Position numbers and translations under genes: made by a program. Positions 1 through 13,114 of a stretch of DNA of 64,000 nt are shown here, in pieces. The first letter of the stretch is position 1. Every line of letters starts with the position of its first letter. Under the pieces are notes generated by a model. It did no database searches. It worked only from the letters and a program-made list of their open reading frames with translations, and was not told where the DNA came from. This stretch comes from Bimuria novae-zelandiae CBS 107.79 (Eukaryota; Ascomycota; Dothideomycetes; Pleosporales; Didymosphaeriaceae), in assembly GCA_010015655.1 (NCBI GenBank), contig ML976684.1, positions 448,209-512,208 on the forward strand, in the 5' to 3' direction.

Positions 1-449
1 GGAATCAAGATGCGCGACTTTTGAAGTTGCTACCCCTGCAGGAATCCCTGCTGCACGTGACGGCCGACTTTATTGAGATTACCCTTTGTAGCATGAGGTC
101 CCAGAACAAAACATCCAATGGCGCATCGTGGGCTGGAAGGAAGAAAGCGGGTCGAGCCAGACGGTAGGCCGCGCTGACGGGGGATCGCTGCCGACTCTAC
201 CCCTAAAGAGGCATGCTAGACACACAAATTATCCGTGCGCCTCATTTCACAGAACTAATGCCCATCTCCCTTCGCGCCTGGGACTCGGGGCTGACCGTCG
301 TCCTGCGCGCGTTTCTCTTAAATCTTCTCTTGCCCTCTTTGGCATCTCGTTTTGCGCCGGCTCGGGTCGTACAGTTCGAAGTGAGACATTAGAACGAACG
401 GAGCCATGTCAATTTCGAGTGCTCTTCCAATTCACGATCCTCCATTATA
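1..449. other. Upstream region of the first gene
   Basis: No convincing gene here. The open frames run through pyrimidine-rich sequence typical of fungal promoters and 5' leaders (for example the stretch at 285-345). I see no TATA box or repeat. It is probably the promoter and 5' UTR of the gene starting at 450. Confidence 0.5.
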
Positions 450-2944
450 ATGGCAGCTGCTCCCGTTCAACGGCTGTCGGGCCTCTCGTCGCCGCGGTCT
501 CCAACACTCAGCGAAAGGTCCTTCGACAGTTCCATGATATTGCCGGGCGACGCGATTCGCAGCATCTCTCCGCCCCTGTACGCGGAGCGACCCCCGTCAC
601 CGTCGAGCTTCTATGCGCATGCGACCCGCTCCACGCACACCGTCACTTTGGCAACTGCGCCGCCACGTCGGTCTCCGCACTTGAAAAGCTCACCACCTCT
701 CTCGTCTCAGAGCTCGCGCTCGACTCTGAGAAACATGAATCCTTCGCAGGCAGCTGCGATTAGTCCCGCGCTGACTGACGATACGCTGGCATCCTCGCCG
801 ACCGTCCAGGATGGTCTGCTACGCCCGGAGCCGAGTGATGGACACAGCCCCTCGCAACGACGGCTGAGCACGACTTCGAGCTTGAACAGCGAAGATTTGG
901 AGATGATCAGAAATAGATGGCCGGGCTTCGATAGCCAAGGCTTCGATGACAGCGGCGTAGACTTGGAAGACGAGGAAACCGAGGACCAATTTCCTGCCAC
1001 AACACCAGATCTTGAGCTAGAAAGTGACCAATGGGGGAGTGGGCACCACGAGGAGAAGGAAAATACATACTCATCCGACCTTTATGCAAAGCGGGCAGAA
1101 ATGATCCTGGCAGACGCAAAGAAGCGGCTCAATGTACGAGACATGACGGCCACACAAGCCCGCGGACCGCTGACAGTGAATAGGTAATGGAGAACAACAT
1201 AAGAGGCGCGCGACAGTCGCTGGTGGTGTCGCCGACGTTCAACAGCTCGAAGATGGCAGCCGAGCTCCAGCAGCAAATCAACGCCGCACGAGAACGAGAT
1301 AGGCGACTATATGCTGGGATAGGTCCCATACCTCCTCGAACCCGAAACTATCAGTCTTCTCCGTTATCTGCGACCGGCAGTCCAATACACGCACGCGGTA
1401 TGAGCGAAACCTCTGTACCCTTACCTTTCTCCTCTCCGACGTACATGGCCAGAGCGCAACAATCCAAACGGGCGTCAAGTGCGATGGGTCATGGGAGCGG
1501 CCCCTGGTCTCCTGAAGGGTACGGCAACGGTCGATTTCCCATAAGGGAGTCGCGAAGTTTCGAGGTGATGCGCGATCCGCGAGGAACTGGTCTTGGCCAG
1601 GAGGACCCCTTACGCACGCATTCCAGGGGGTCTAGGTCGCCACCTAACGTGCTGGAGACGTTACCCGAAGACGAATCCCCGAAACTACACCGCTCTGCAT
1701 CCACTACGAGCAGCCTACGTGACCAAGTGCACGACCTCAAGCACAGAATATCAAACTTGAGGCTGAAAACACAGGAGGATAGTATGCGTCGACGGAGTCA
1801 ACAGAGCTTGCGAGCACCTAGTCCATTCACTTCCGCCGAAACTTGGTATTCTGGCACAGAAGCATACAAGACTCCTGGCTCGCCCATTAACGCCGATGCC
1901 GGCGTAGGGCTCAAGCTAGAATCTCCTACCAGGAAGGTTCTGTATGAAGCCGGAGCTGGCAATTCGGCGTCAAAGCACTCGGACGCTGCAGCCCAACCTG
2001 ATGACGCATATGCCGTGAAGGAAGTTGATCACGAATTTGACCGTCCGACATCCGAGCCTGATGAAGCGTATGATTCCTTCCACTATGACCAGATAGAAGA
2101 ACCCACTGTGGGACTCGGTCTGGATCTGGAGGAAACCGAAGATGACTTCACATCAGCAGCCGAGGATGAGATAGACGCAGGCTCTAGCATCTATGAAGAT
2201 GCCGTATACGAGATGCCAGTCACAGAGCGGCATGAAGACCGCATAGATGCGTTCGATTACGAGAATTTCTTCCTACACAGCGCAATGGGGTCTTATAGTG
2301 CCACTCGCCCTGGGTCTTCCAGCAGCTCGAGTTCGACCGACTCCGTGGCGACGACCAGGCCAGTGAGCACGCTCCTTCACACACGGAACGTGTCCACGGG
2401 CTCTGCGAAGCGGGTGTCGATGCATGCGCGTAATTCGAGTTCAGCATCAATATCAACGGTAGCCTCGTTCGCTACTGCCGCAGAAGGGCTATCCGACGAG
2501 GAGGAGAACCCGCAAATGGACCAGTTCTCCCAGCAGCTATTCCCCAATGCAGACCGTGCGTCGCAGGCCACCATCATCGCGTCTCCGCGCTCCGACTCTG
2601 CACACACCACACCCAAACCCACCGGTTCTGGCTCCCCATCCCAAACCTCCACCACCTCGAGCATATCCCGCGTCTCATCACCCGCTTCAGGCGATATGGT
2701 TACCGGTCTGCAAACCTCGAAGATCTTTTCTATTCTGCTTGAATCGCCAAGAGACCAGCCACAGCTGGCATTGAGCGAAGAGGAGAAGCAGCTCATCTAT
2801 AGCCTCGCAGCCAGCTTTCAGCACGTCGTGGATAACTTGAAGAGCACTGCAGGTGACCAGTACGAGCGAAAAGAGTGGCGGAGGAGGCTGGACGAAGCTC
2901 GAAGGATGCTCAACGGGGAAGAATTCGAGGGCCAGCCATTCTAA
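450..2944 (+). CDS. Conserved fungal disordered/coiled-coil protein, function unknown
   Basis: Two exons, 450..1133 and 1184..2944, give 814 residues. The 50-bp intron (GTACGA donor, CTGAC branch at 1170, TAG end at 1183) joins ...KKRLN to VMENN... in phase 0, so what looks like two overlapping frames is one gene. The ATG at 450 is the first in frame and follows a pyrimidine-rich leader. The protein is rich in Ser, Pro and acidic residues. It has a short helical segment just after the splice (AELQQQINAARERDRRLYAG), a coiled-coil-like stretch near residues 400-430 (RDQVHDLKHRISNLRLKTQE) and a charged helical C-terminus. No catalytic motif or membrane segment is visible. I recognise the type (a large ascomycete hypothetical protein) but not a function. 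Confidence 0.85.
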
Positions 2945-4739
2945 CGCCTACGACGCCCCCTGCGGCCAGCTAATGCACCACCTACCATATCAGTCGTTAT
3001 CCAGACGGTTATGTCGACACATCTAATGTCTATTAATGAGCTGCAGCGTCTCGGCGGCGGTCTGCGCATCCTGACTATACTTTCCTATGTTCTAGCGGTC
3101 AAGATTTATGACCTCTTTTTCAGCTATCCGCTTCGGCGTTGTTACTGTCTTCTGCGATCCTTTTTACTGTTATGTTTTCTCGGACTGATATCCCATAAAC
3201 GGAGTGGCATTCTCGCGCATGTATTGATACCCGGGGCGGAGAAGAAAAGGCCGGCGTGAGTGGGCTCTTCATGTACTTATTAAAGTAATGCTATACTAGG
3301 CTCGACCATGGACCAAACTTGGCCTCGAAAAACACGTCTTGTTACCGGTAGACGTCATGAGTGCACCCCGACATCGCTTTCCAGAAGATCGTGGAAACAC
3401 GAGGGGAAATGGTTACCGAAAGGCTACTTGGACGCCAGGCTCACCTAAGCTCGGAACAGCACGGGGGTGCATGAGGATGACTGGTTGACAACTGGCTATA
3501 TTGGCCCCACCGTCGCCCACTTTGACAGCATCATTGCTGCGATGCACGGTGGATACGTTGTGTGTTGTCTGTCGAGTGTTTTGCCCTTCTCTCCTGGTGC
3601 TAATGCAGCATAGAGACTAGTGCGACGAACAGCTGTCAGGGAGGTTCTATTGGGCCGAGGGCCCTGTGCGAAGGTAATTGCGGTCGCGGAACAGACTGGC
3701 GGTGAGGACGAGGCTCGTGATGTCGTGGCTGGGGCCTGGGCGGACAGCCAATTGCCGGGGTTTCGAGACCACCATTTTGTCCCCATTGATGGATCTCTCT
3801 CGCGCTGGAGTCCGCTGGCCCAGCGTAGATCCGCGGCGGGAGCACCCTATGGCGCCTCAGGCGACGGGTGCAGGGAAACGAGCGGCGGCTTCACGAGGTC
3901 ACCCCTAGCTATGCATGCACGGCGGCATTCACCCACAGAGACGCATGGCAGTGCGGCAGCTAGACCGTCAAATTTTCGCTCTGGCCGGAGCTCTTTAACG
4001 CGTGCCCTCTCGTTGGACTGGCGGCGCAAGTGCGGTTCCGTCCGCTTGTTTACATCCTCATCCTCGTACAGTCCATACCGACTCGCTGTGTCTCGACGCT
4101 CTCGACGCGGGCGTCATCAGAAGGGTTTTCCAGCCCCTCACTTTTCGCCTTCCGGATGTGAATTTCGACGCGGGGCTCATAAGCGCAGTGCGTGAAACGC
4201 CAATCGTTATCAGAGGCCGCCAGATGGCCCCTTCCTTGCCTCAATCCGAGCCTATCTAAGCCTATTCGATCTCGTGTGTGTCGCCAAATACACCCCATTC
4301 ATACGCCCGCCCAGGTCATCAAGAAGGTCGAGCCTTGTGACCACCCGGATAGACCCTGAGACTTTTCCTAGAGCCGGTTCGAGCCCACGCGCCCGCGACC
4401 ACCTGCATACGCCTACACACCTGCATCGTCGCTGATCGCATCGCATCGCCGCGCCCCCGGAGATCGCCTTTGTGCTGGTGCAACTCGTGCACCTGCTGCA
4501 TCACCAGAAATCTGCCTGTTGGAGAGAAGTTCGCCCATCTGTGCCACCACCACCCCGAGCTCGACTGCATCACATCTGCATCACATCGCACCTTCCGCGC
4601 CCGACCAGTTCGCTCCTGCTACCACTGTCACATCGCTCCTTCCCGCGCAATCGCGGTTTCTCGACTTCGCTAATGTGCCCGCCTCGTGCACCGCCCTCTT
4701 CCTGTTTGCGCGCCTCTAGATACCCGGCCTTCTCGCAGG
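2945..4739. other. Intergenic region, 3' UTR and long promoter
   Basis: About 1.8 kb without a supportable gene. Frames near 3620-4195 have no usable start context, no splice continuation and no recognisable protein. The last 500 bases (about 4250-4739) are strongly C/T-rich with CATC and CACC runs, as in fungal promoters and 5' leaders, and probably drive the large gene that starts at 4740. Confidence 0.5.
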
Positions 4740-7700
4740 ATGTGTCCCTCCGCCAACGCACGCCGCGCCGGCGCCGTCGCTCCATATGCGCGACGAAAGA
4801 CTTGGCCGTCATTGAGGACTGGATCGGATGACAGCATGAGGAGTAGGATATCTGGACTCAGTGGGGATACCAGGGTCAGCAGCAATTGGGGAACAAAAAG
4901 TCACACCGGGAGCGTGTCTGCGTGGGAATCTGAAGAGCGAGGGCCGTTTGCGGGACTACTAGAGGGCATATTCCAGGCGCTGGACCGACTAGAGACCCAC
5001 GATACGGAGGAGCGTCGAAAGAATAATCACGGACTATCGGTATGACAGCTTTATTTGGTCGATATCTCACTTCATTTGGTTCTTTGTGCCCCCATGTTTG
5101 TGCTCTGAAGCCCACTCGGCATCAAGATTGCTCCATGTACTGAATTACTCAATGTCACTTTGCTGTGCTAACAGACGCAGAGTGACCATCCTTCGACGCA
5201 GTGGACCGCAGTTCCACCGCCTGCACATACGCCCTCCCGTGACCTCTGGCTGGAAACGCCACATAGTCATGACGGATTACCCCCTCCGTCCTACGACGAT
5301 ACCCTTGCAGATCTCCCACCCGACTACACCACCACGGATGCACTTGCCACAGTGCAGACGCCCGAATATACGCCATTCCCCTCTCTGAATGCGTCCATCT
5401 GTTCCGACGTCCCCAATTGCCTGCGCATCAGCTGCCACACGTCGCCACGTTCTTCTCTCTTCCTAGACGAGAAATCGCTCTACGCAGACATCGATTTCGG
5501 CTTCCATGACGATGGTGTCAGATCGCATGCAAAGAAGAAAGCCAACAAGAAGAATAATGCGCCGTCCAAGAGTCCTTCCGATGAGCCCGAGAAGCCACCA
5601 GAGCCGCCCGCGGAGCCTCCGCCTGCCGAAAACGGTGGCGGCGATTCACCAGCGGATGGTGGGTCGAACGGTGGAGGGGATGGCGGCGACGGGGGCGATG
5701 GCGGGGACGAGAAGAAAGATGATAATTGGGGCGACGAGTGGGGTTCTGCAGCCACCAAGAAGAAGAAGAAGAAGGAAGAGGAAGAGAAAGCCGAGCGCAA
5801 GAAGAAAGAGGAGGAGGAAGCTGCTGCAGCGGCTGCAGCAGCCGCCACTAGTACTGGCGCTGATCTCAGCTGGGCTGATGGCAATGGAGCAGCAGCTGCG
5901 GAGGATGATGGCTGGGGTTCATTTGCGACCGCGGGGAAGAAGAAGAAGGGGAAAAAGGGGAAGGTCCGTCATTTCGCTTGCGTAAATACCACGTTTCATG
6001 CACTAACATCACGATAGGCGGCCGAGACTGCAGCAGCACCACCTCCCGATCCGCATGCAGCAGACCCCAACACGACCTTTGATACCATTGATCTTGGAGG
6101 AGACGGTTCTGCCGCACCCAAGATTGACATGAACTTTGGCGACATTGGCGCGAAAGCATCTTCATTGGGCCTAGGCGGTCTTGGCAATTGGAGCAGTGGT
6201 TGGGGATCGAAGCAAACGTCCTCTTGGAGTTTTGACGACAATAAAGCAGACGAAGGCAAAGGCGATAACCCCTGGGGCTCTGCTGATACGCAAAAGAAGG
6301 AGGGTGATGGATTTGATTTCAACTTTGATGCGTTCGGTGCTGGGGGTGCTGGGGGTGCTGGGGGTGCTGCCCCTCCTCCACCACCACCACCAGCAGCGGA
6401 AGAAAAGCCAGCTGATGATGGTTGGGGATTCAGCTTTGGAAACAAAGCTGACAAGAAGAATAAGAAGAAAAGTGGTATTTCCGCCTTGGTAGAGGAATCT
6501 GTTCCGGAGCCACCTGTCCCCGCCCCACCGCCAGCTGATGATGACTGGGGTTCGTTTTCGTTCGGCAATACATCCAAGGATAAGAAGAAAAAGAAGAAGG
6601 GTGCGGCAGCTGAAGCAGCCCCTCCTCAGCCCGAGCCCGCCCCGGAGCCCGAACCAGCACCCGAACCTCCAAAAGAGGATGATCCTTTGGGAGGATGGGG
6701 TACAGCTGCAACTACTGGCAAGAAGAAGAAGGGAAAGAAGGGTGCAGTTGCAGAAGAGGCACCGCCACCACCCGAGCCTGAAGTCGTCCCTGAGCCCGCG
6801 CCTGAGCCAGTCATAGAGGAAGCGCCTCCACCCCTTCCTGAGGAACCCGCAGTGGATCCTTTTGCTGGACTTAGCAAGGGTCAGAGGAAGAAGCTGGAGA
6901 AGAAGCTGAAAGACGAGGCAGCAGCGAAGGCGAAAGCAGACGAAGAGGATGCTGAGCGCAAGAAGAAAGAGGAAGAGGAAGAGGCTGAGCGTAAGAAGAA
7001 GGAAGACGACGAAGCCGCTGCCGTTGCAGAGGCCGAAGCTGCAACAGCAGCCCCTGTCGAACCCGTGAAGAGTCAGGACTCGTGGGGTGAATGGGGTGCA
7101 GCCACCGCAACTACCGGCAAGAAGAAGAAGAGCAAGAAAGGCAAGGACGAACCCAAGCCAGAAGACCCGTCACCACCACCTCCTCCTCCACCTGAACCCG
7201 AACCGGAGCCTGCACCTGCTGCCGAAGAGAAGAAGGATGATTGGGGTGAGGAATGGGGTTTACCTGCAACGACTAAGAAGAGTAAGAAGGGCAAGAAAGG
7301 CGCCGTCGCGCCCGACCCCCCACCTGTCGTTGAGGCCCCACCACCCGAGCCCGAACCTGCCCCTGAAGCCGAACCTGTTGTCGAAGAAACAAAAGACGAG
7401 TGGGGTAATGAATCGGGAGCGCCGGCAGCAACCGGCACAAAGAAGAAGAAGGGCAAGAAAGAAGAAGCCCCACCTCCACCCGAGCCCGAACCTGAAAAGG
7501 AGAAGGCAAAGGCCAAAAAGGATGAAGATTGGGGGTTAAGTTCTATTTGGGGTGGTGGCAGCAAGAAAAAGAAGAAGGGCAAGGGCGATCCAGAACCGAC
7601 TCCCGAGCCCGAACCCGTGGTTGTGGAATCAGCTCAAGTTCAGGAAGCAGATGGCATTGAGGAGCCGAAGGCGCCAGAAGAAGACGAGTGGGGCACTCCA

Positions 7701-10700
7701 TCGTGGGGTAAGAAGAAGGACAAGAACTCAAAGAAAGACGATCCACTCGACGTCACTGAAGAATTTCCTTCTGCTCCGGTCCAGAAGCCCGATGAAGATG
7801 ACCCTTGGGGAAGCGCTCAATTCAACATCAACAAGAAGACTAAAAAGGGCAAAAAGGGTCTCATTGGAGGGTTTCCTGGCGCTCCCACCCCTCCTGGTGA
7901 GGTCGATCTCCTTGGGGAGCCTCAACTGCCGCCTATGAAGGAGATCGAAGCGCCTCCGGCCGAAGAGAAGGTCGAGGATGACGGTTGGGGCTTCGGCTCG
8001 TCGTCGTCCAAGAAAAAGAAGAAGAAGGGCGAAGAGGATGGCGGCAAGCTAAGCAAGACGACCACGAAGGACTCCGCTTCGAAGTTAGCCAAGGACACCT
8101 TTGAAGACCTCATCAATCTCGACGAACCGCCAATCGAGGAACCGAAATCTGAAGATCCACCTGTTCCGGAAGCCCCAGTATGGGAGGAGTACGTACCTCC
8201 ACCGCCTTCGAAGAACGAGACTGCTACAAAAAAGAAGAAGCGGTTGGCCCAGGAGAAGAAGGATAAAGAACAGTGGGACAAGGAGCAGCAGGAGAAGATG
8301 GATCGTTACGCTGCAGAGTTTGCAGCGGCGGCGGCGGCGGCAGACACCGCCCGTGTCGAAGCAGAAGCGGCTGAAGCAGAGAAAGTTCGTCTTGAGGCTG
8401 AAGAGGCCGAGCGGACTCGTATCGAAGCAGAAGCAGCGGAGAAGGCTCGCGTTGAAGCAGAGGAAGCGGAAAAGGCGAAGAAGGAGGCCGAGTCGAGTTC
8501 CGGATGGGGGTCTTTCTTCGGTTCGTCTAAAAAGAAAGAGACCGCCAAGCAGAAGAGGGAACGCGAGGCGAAAGAAAAGAAGGAGCAGGAGGAGCGGGAG
8601 GAGCAAGAGCGGCTCGAGCGTGACGAGAAGGAGCGATTAGAGAGAGAAGAGCAAGAGCGGATAGAAAGAGAAGAGCAGGAGCGGATAGAGAGAGAAGCGC
8701 AAGAGGAGCAAGAACGCTTAGACAGGGAGCGTGAAGAGCAAGAGCGTTTGGAAGCTGAGGCCAAGGCGGCCGAAGAGGCAGCAAAGGCTAAGAAGGAAGC
8801 AGAATCCAGTTCTGGATGGGGCTCTATTTTTTCATCTAAAAAGAAAGAAACGCCAAAACAGAAGAAGGAACGCGAGGCTCGTGAGAAGAAGGAACGTGAG
8901 GAACAGGAGCGGGCTGAGCGCGAAGCCAAAGAAGCGGCCGAAGCTGCTGAAGCTGCTGCAGCCGCTGATGCCGCTGATGCCGAGGCCGCCGCTGCAGCGG
9001 AAGCGCAGAAAGCGGCGGACGAAGCTGAGGCCGCACGTCTGGCGGAGAAAGCAGCACTTCAGGCCTCCTCTTCTAAGAAAGACAAGAAGAAAAAGAAGAA
9101 GGGTGCTGTCGTCGAAGAGCCCGTACCGCCACCGCCTCCGGCTGATCCTGTTCCTACCGTTGATGACGATCTCCTCGATCTGGTCAAAGACGTTCCTCCC
9201 GCTGACCTTCTTGCTGAACTTGACCAAGACACCAAGAAAGAAGAGTCGGGCGGAGGTTGGGGTGCTGCATGGGGTATTTCTTTGCGCAAGACCAAGAAGC
9301 CTGAGCCGAAACCTGAACTAGCGGTAGAAGATTTCATGATCGATGAGTCAGCTCCGGCTGTTGAGGAAGAGGTCCCGAACCCACCAGAACCTCCGATTGC
9401 TGACGAACCCGAACCCGCTCCCGAGCCGGAACCGGTAGTAATCAAATCATCATCGAAGCTCAAGAAGTCTAAAACCGACAAGTCTTCGAAGAAAAGCAAG
9501 TCCAAAGCCGTAGAGCCCGAGCCTGAACCTGAACTCGTAGTTGTACCTGAGGCTGATCCTGACCCGGTGTTCGAAGACGCTCTTGACGATATCCCGCCAC
9601 CGCCACCACCTGCGCCGCCAGCTGTCGAGGTCGTAGAACCAACGCCGAAGAAGTCTTCAAAGAAGGACAAGAAGGCTGACAAGGCCTCTGCAAAGATATC
9701 TAAGTCTAAGAGGCATATTTCCCCACCGTTGGAAATTCCTGAGCCCGAGCCCACCGTAGAAGAGCCTCCTAAGATCACCACACCCGTACCTGGGGGTTTT
9801 CCCATGGACGACGAGATGGATTTGATCGATCTCGGCATGGCACCGCCTCCTCCACCAGCAGAACCCGAACCCGAACCTGAAGCTGAACCCGTGCCCGAGC
9901 CAGAGCCTGAACCTGTCGTGGTCGTTGAAAAGAAGTCGAAGAAGAAGAAAGACAAGAGCAGTAGGTCCAGGGCCATACCCATTGCGGAGCCTGAACCCGA
10001 ACCCGAACTTGCGCCCGTCGTGGAGGCGCCGCCGCCTCCTCCGGTCGAAGACTTCATGGACGTTATACCAGACGATGAACCTGCGCTAATCGAGGCGGAA
10101 GCTCCTCCAGCTCCTCCTACACCTCCGCCTGAACCTGAAGTCAAGCCCGATTCAGGCAAAAAGCAGCGTGCAAAGGTGGTCCGGAATGGTGCTTCTGGAT
10201 CTTGGGCCCTTTGGGGCACTACTGGTGCAGCCGCTTCCTCGTCAAAAACCAAATCATCCAGGAAACAATCCACTGACGACGGTAGCGCCGCGGCCGCATC
10301 AAGGCCAAGCATGGCTCGCTCCAAATCCGCTCGCGCTCCATCTTCGCGTGAAAAGGACGTAATATCCAGGTCATCGGGATCCGACAAAATGAGCAAGACA
10401 CCGTCGCGATCGAAGTCTACACGTGCTTCTACGGGTCTCGCTTCGTTGTTCGGGGCGGTGCCTCCGCCATCAACTCGCACAAAGTCGCGTCGTACATCAG
10501 CCACGCCCCGCACACTGTCAAGGCGGCCCTCATTTGATCACGACCAGGATGCAGCAATGATGTCGCCTCCCCAAACAGACACAGATGCACGGATGGCTTC
10601 CAAGGCTGCCAAGGTAATGGGCATGAGGGAGCGGGGTTCAGTCAGCCGACGTTCCAGCACTAGGGACAAGGGCAAGTCTCGAGGTAAGCAGCCCAACCAG

Positions 10701-12353
10701 CGGGAGAAGGTTCCAGGTTGGCGTAAGCGGAGAACCCAAGCTAACCGAATTCGCGTAGCTGTACGCGACCCGTATGCCATAGACGATGACCAAGATGTTG
10801 ACATGGGGCTGGACGAGGAGGCCCCACCATCGCCTTCACCTGCACCAAAGATCAAGTCTCGTCGCAAACGCGAATCAAAACACGACTCAGTGTCACCCAT
10901 TAACCCTCTGTTCACAGCTCCGCCAAGCGCCGAGGACCCTGTTGACGTCGATCCGATGGATATCGAGCCAACCCCAGCTGAACCACCCCGCGAGCGCCGC
11001 GAACGACACCGTCGTGAGCGCGGCAACTCCAGCGCCCGCGATACCCTCGCAGCAGCAACAGCCGGCGCGGCAGCCGCAACTGGACTAATGGGCATGTTCG
11101 GGCTCGGCAAAAAGAAAGACAAGGCTGCGCAGCCAGAGGACGACAGGCGCGAGCGCCGCAGAGCTTACGAAACAGAAGACGAGCGTAAACGGCGCAAACG
11201 CTCTTCTGCACGCGATGGGCTGAACGACGATGAAGCGAAACGGTTGCGCCACGAGCGCCGCAGCGTTCGACGCTCTGCGCGCGCGCCCGATGGCGACGTG
11301 GAAGGAGCTGCCGAGCTTGGGGAAGGCGCCAACGGCAGCACCGACGCAGACCCTGAGCGTGAAGCCAGACGCGTCGAGCGCCGGGCGAAGCGACAAGCAG
11401 AGAAGGAGGCGCGCCGCGCAGAGCTCGAAGAGATGGAGGGCAAGGCGGAACGTCGCCGCGAGCGCGAACGCGACAACGAGCGCACCACTCTCGCCGAGAA
11501 GAAGGCGCGACAGATGGCTGAGCTGGAGCGCCGGAACAAGGAGGCCGAGGAACAACTGCGTTGCATGAACGAGAAGGAGGCGCGCCGTGCTGCCCGCGAG
11601 TCTCGCAAGGGCCCGGAAGAGCGCGAACACCGCTCGTCGCGACGCAAGGACAAGGAGCGCGAGCGGTCGTCTCGACCGGACAACGAGAGGCGCAAGTCGC
11701 ACATCGACGGAGAAGATCCCGAGGAGCGTCGGCGTCGCCGTGAAGAGCGCCGCGCTCAAAGACGTAACTCGGAGTATCCTGCAACCAGTGGCAACGGCGA
11801 GCCCATTGCCGACTACTTCGACCCGCGCAACGGCACCACACATCAGTCTTCTCGACACCGAGGCTCGCACCGCTCACGCGAGGAGGAAAACATGCCGTAC
11901 ATCGCCAAGGGCGGCGACAAGACCTCTTCGTGGGTAGACTCGCTCTCCAACGAACCGCCTCTCCCCCCTCCGCTCGCCGAGACCGTCTTCGATCCTCCAC
12001 CAGGCGCTGGTGAAGGGCTCGGCGATGAGGAGTCGCCCTCCGCCGACGAGGAGGTCCGCATGCGCATTCGCCACCCCGGGCGCAAGAGCAGGCGCGAGGC
12101 TGAAGAACCCGACCGCGAAAGGGAACGTGACCGCGACCGCGAAAAGAAGAGTCATCGTCGCCGCTCGACCTACGAAGGTACGAGAGACGAGGAGGAGGAC
12201 AGGGATAAGGATAAGCGGAGGAGACGACAGACGTACGTGCCAGACTATGCGGATCCGCCCGTCCGAACGTGGGATGGCCGACCCGCTGCTGACGGCGCTG
12301 GTGGCAGCGGCAAGAGGGGCTCCTGGTTCAAGAAGATATCCAGCTTTGTCTGA
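4740..12353 (+). CDS. Giant WG-repeat, lysine-run and Pro-Glu-rich disordered protein
   Basis: Three exons, 4740..5039, 5175..5963 and 6018..12353, encode 2,474 residues. Introns are 135 bp and 54 bp, both phase 0 and ending in CAG/TAG after CTAAC. Upstream frames begin only with GTG, so the ATG at 4740 is chosen. After a conserved N-terminal segment (PPPSYDDTLADLPPDY) the protein becomes modular. About 18 acidic patches carry a W-G core (DDWGSF, DEWGSA, SSGWGSFF, DSWGEWG), each followed by a run of 4-7 Lys, and are separated by PEPEPAPEP spacers. The middle has long Glu/Arg/Ala helical repeats (predicted coiled coil). The C-terminal third is R/E/K-rich and ends KRGSWFKKISSFV. Evenly spaced Trp in Gly/Ser/acidic context resembles Argonaute-binding WG/GW platforms, but that is inference. 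No catalytic domain is visible. Confidence 0.85.
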
Positions 12354-13114
12354 AAAGCTTCTTGGCTTCTTGACTAGCGACTTGCACCATTTGGAGAGGA
12401 TGTGGAGGACGATGATATGGACGATATGGTGTGTGCTGCGATTTTACATTTCCGGTTTGGATATTGCATTGCGACGGCGTTTTCTTTCTCATCTTCCTCA
12501 CCCATCTTTACCTACAATGCGATATCCCCTTCCCTCTCTCGTCTCATCCTTCTCTTGTGCGCAGCATCAGTATCGAACCTTTGTAATGCACGTTTTTGGA
12601 TGCGCAAGAGCGAGAGGCTGGTATACCCCTTGTACAGATGGTGTTGGAGAGTATGTATTTTTTGTAGCCGTTGGTTGGTCAGTGTTGCGTTGGTTACCCG
12701 GGTAGTGCGGAGCGAGCGAGGTGCTGGATATGGTAGATACCCTTTCCTTTGGCGGGGATGAATATATTCTTGCAGTACAGTACGTGTTTGTGTACAATAC
12801 AATTCTGCGATACTGTCACGTCTTGTGCATATGGCGAGTCAAGCGAGTCAGGCGAGCGTAAGTGCGGGATGTAGGTTGGGTTTCTCGCGATTCAAATATC
12901 GGCATCAGTTTGTACACTCAAGATGCCACTATCCAACATCTCATCCGGAGCCCCTCGCTATACTAGTCAAAATGCTAGCTTATTCCAATTCAGTGCGTAA
13001 ACGCCCATCGAGAAGGCCTCGCTCCAGTAATCAAAGCGTTTCTAACCCCAGCGTGAATGTATCATACCCCAAACAAAACGTCCTCATCCCATCTTCCTCA
13101 TCATAACCAAATCA
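12354..13114. other. Shared 3' region between convergent genes
   Basis: A 760-bp interval between the 3' ends of the giant WG protein gene and DNA2, which converge. It holds a TTTC/CTTC-rich stretch (12478-12550), a short GCGAGTCA tandem near 12833-12852 and no supportable frame. It should contain both polyadenylation regions. Confidence 0.5.

Noticed and set aside
450..2944. Two overlapping genes (450-1187 and 1187-2944)
   Set aside because: A 50-bp GT-AG intron with a CTGAC branch joins the frames in phase 0 and makes the protein continuous, so it is one gene.
3620..4195. 191-codon plus frame in the upstream gap
   Set aside because: No ATG in good context, Arg/Ser/Pro-rich composition like non-coding, no intron or family support.
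9059..10513. 484-codon antisense frame
   Set aside because: It is the reverse image of PEPE and lysine-run repeats (Ser/Gly-rich complement), with no starts in context or known protein content.
10912..12000. 362-codon antisense frame
   Set aside because: A shadow of Arg/Glu-rich codons in the giant gene; no homology.
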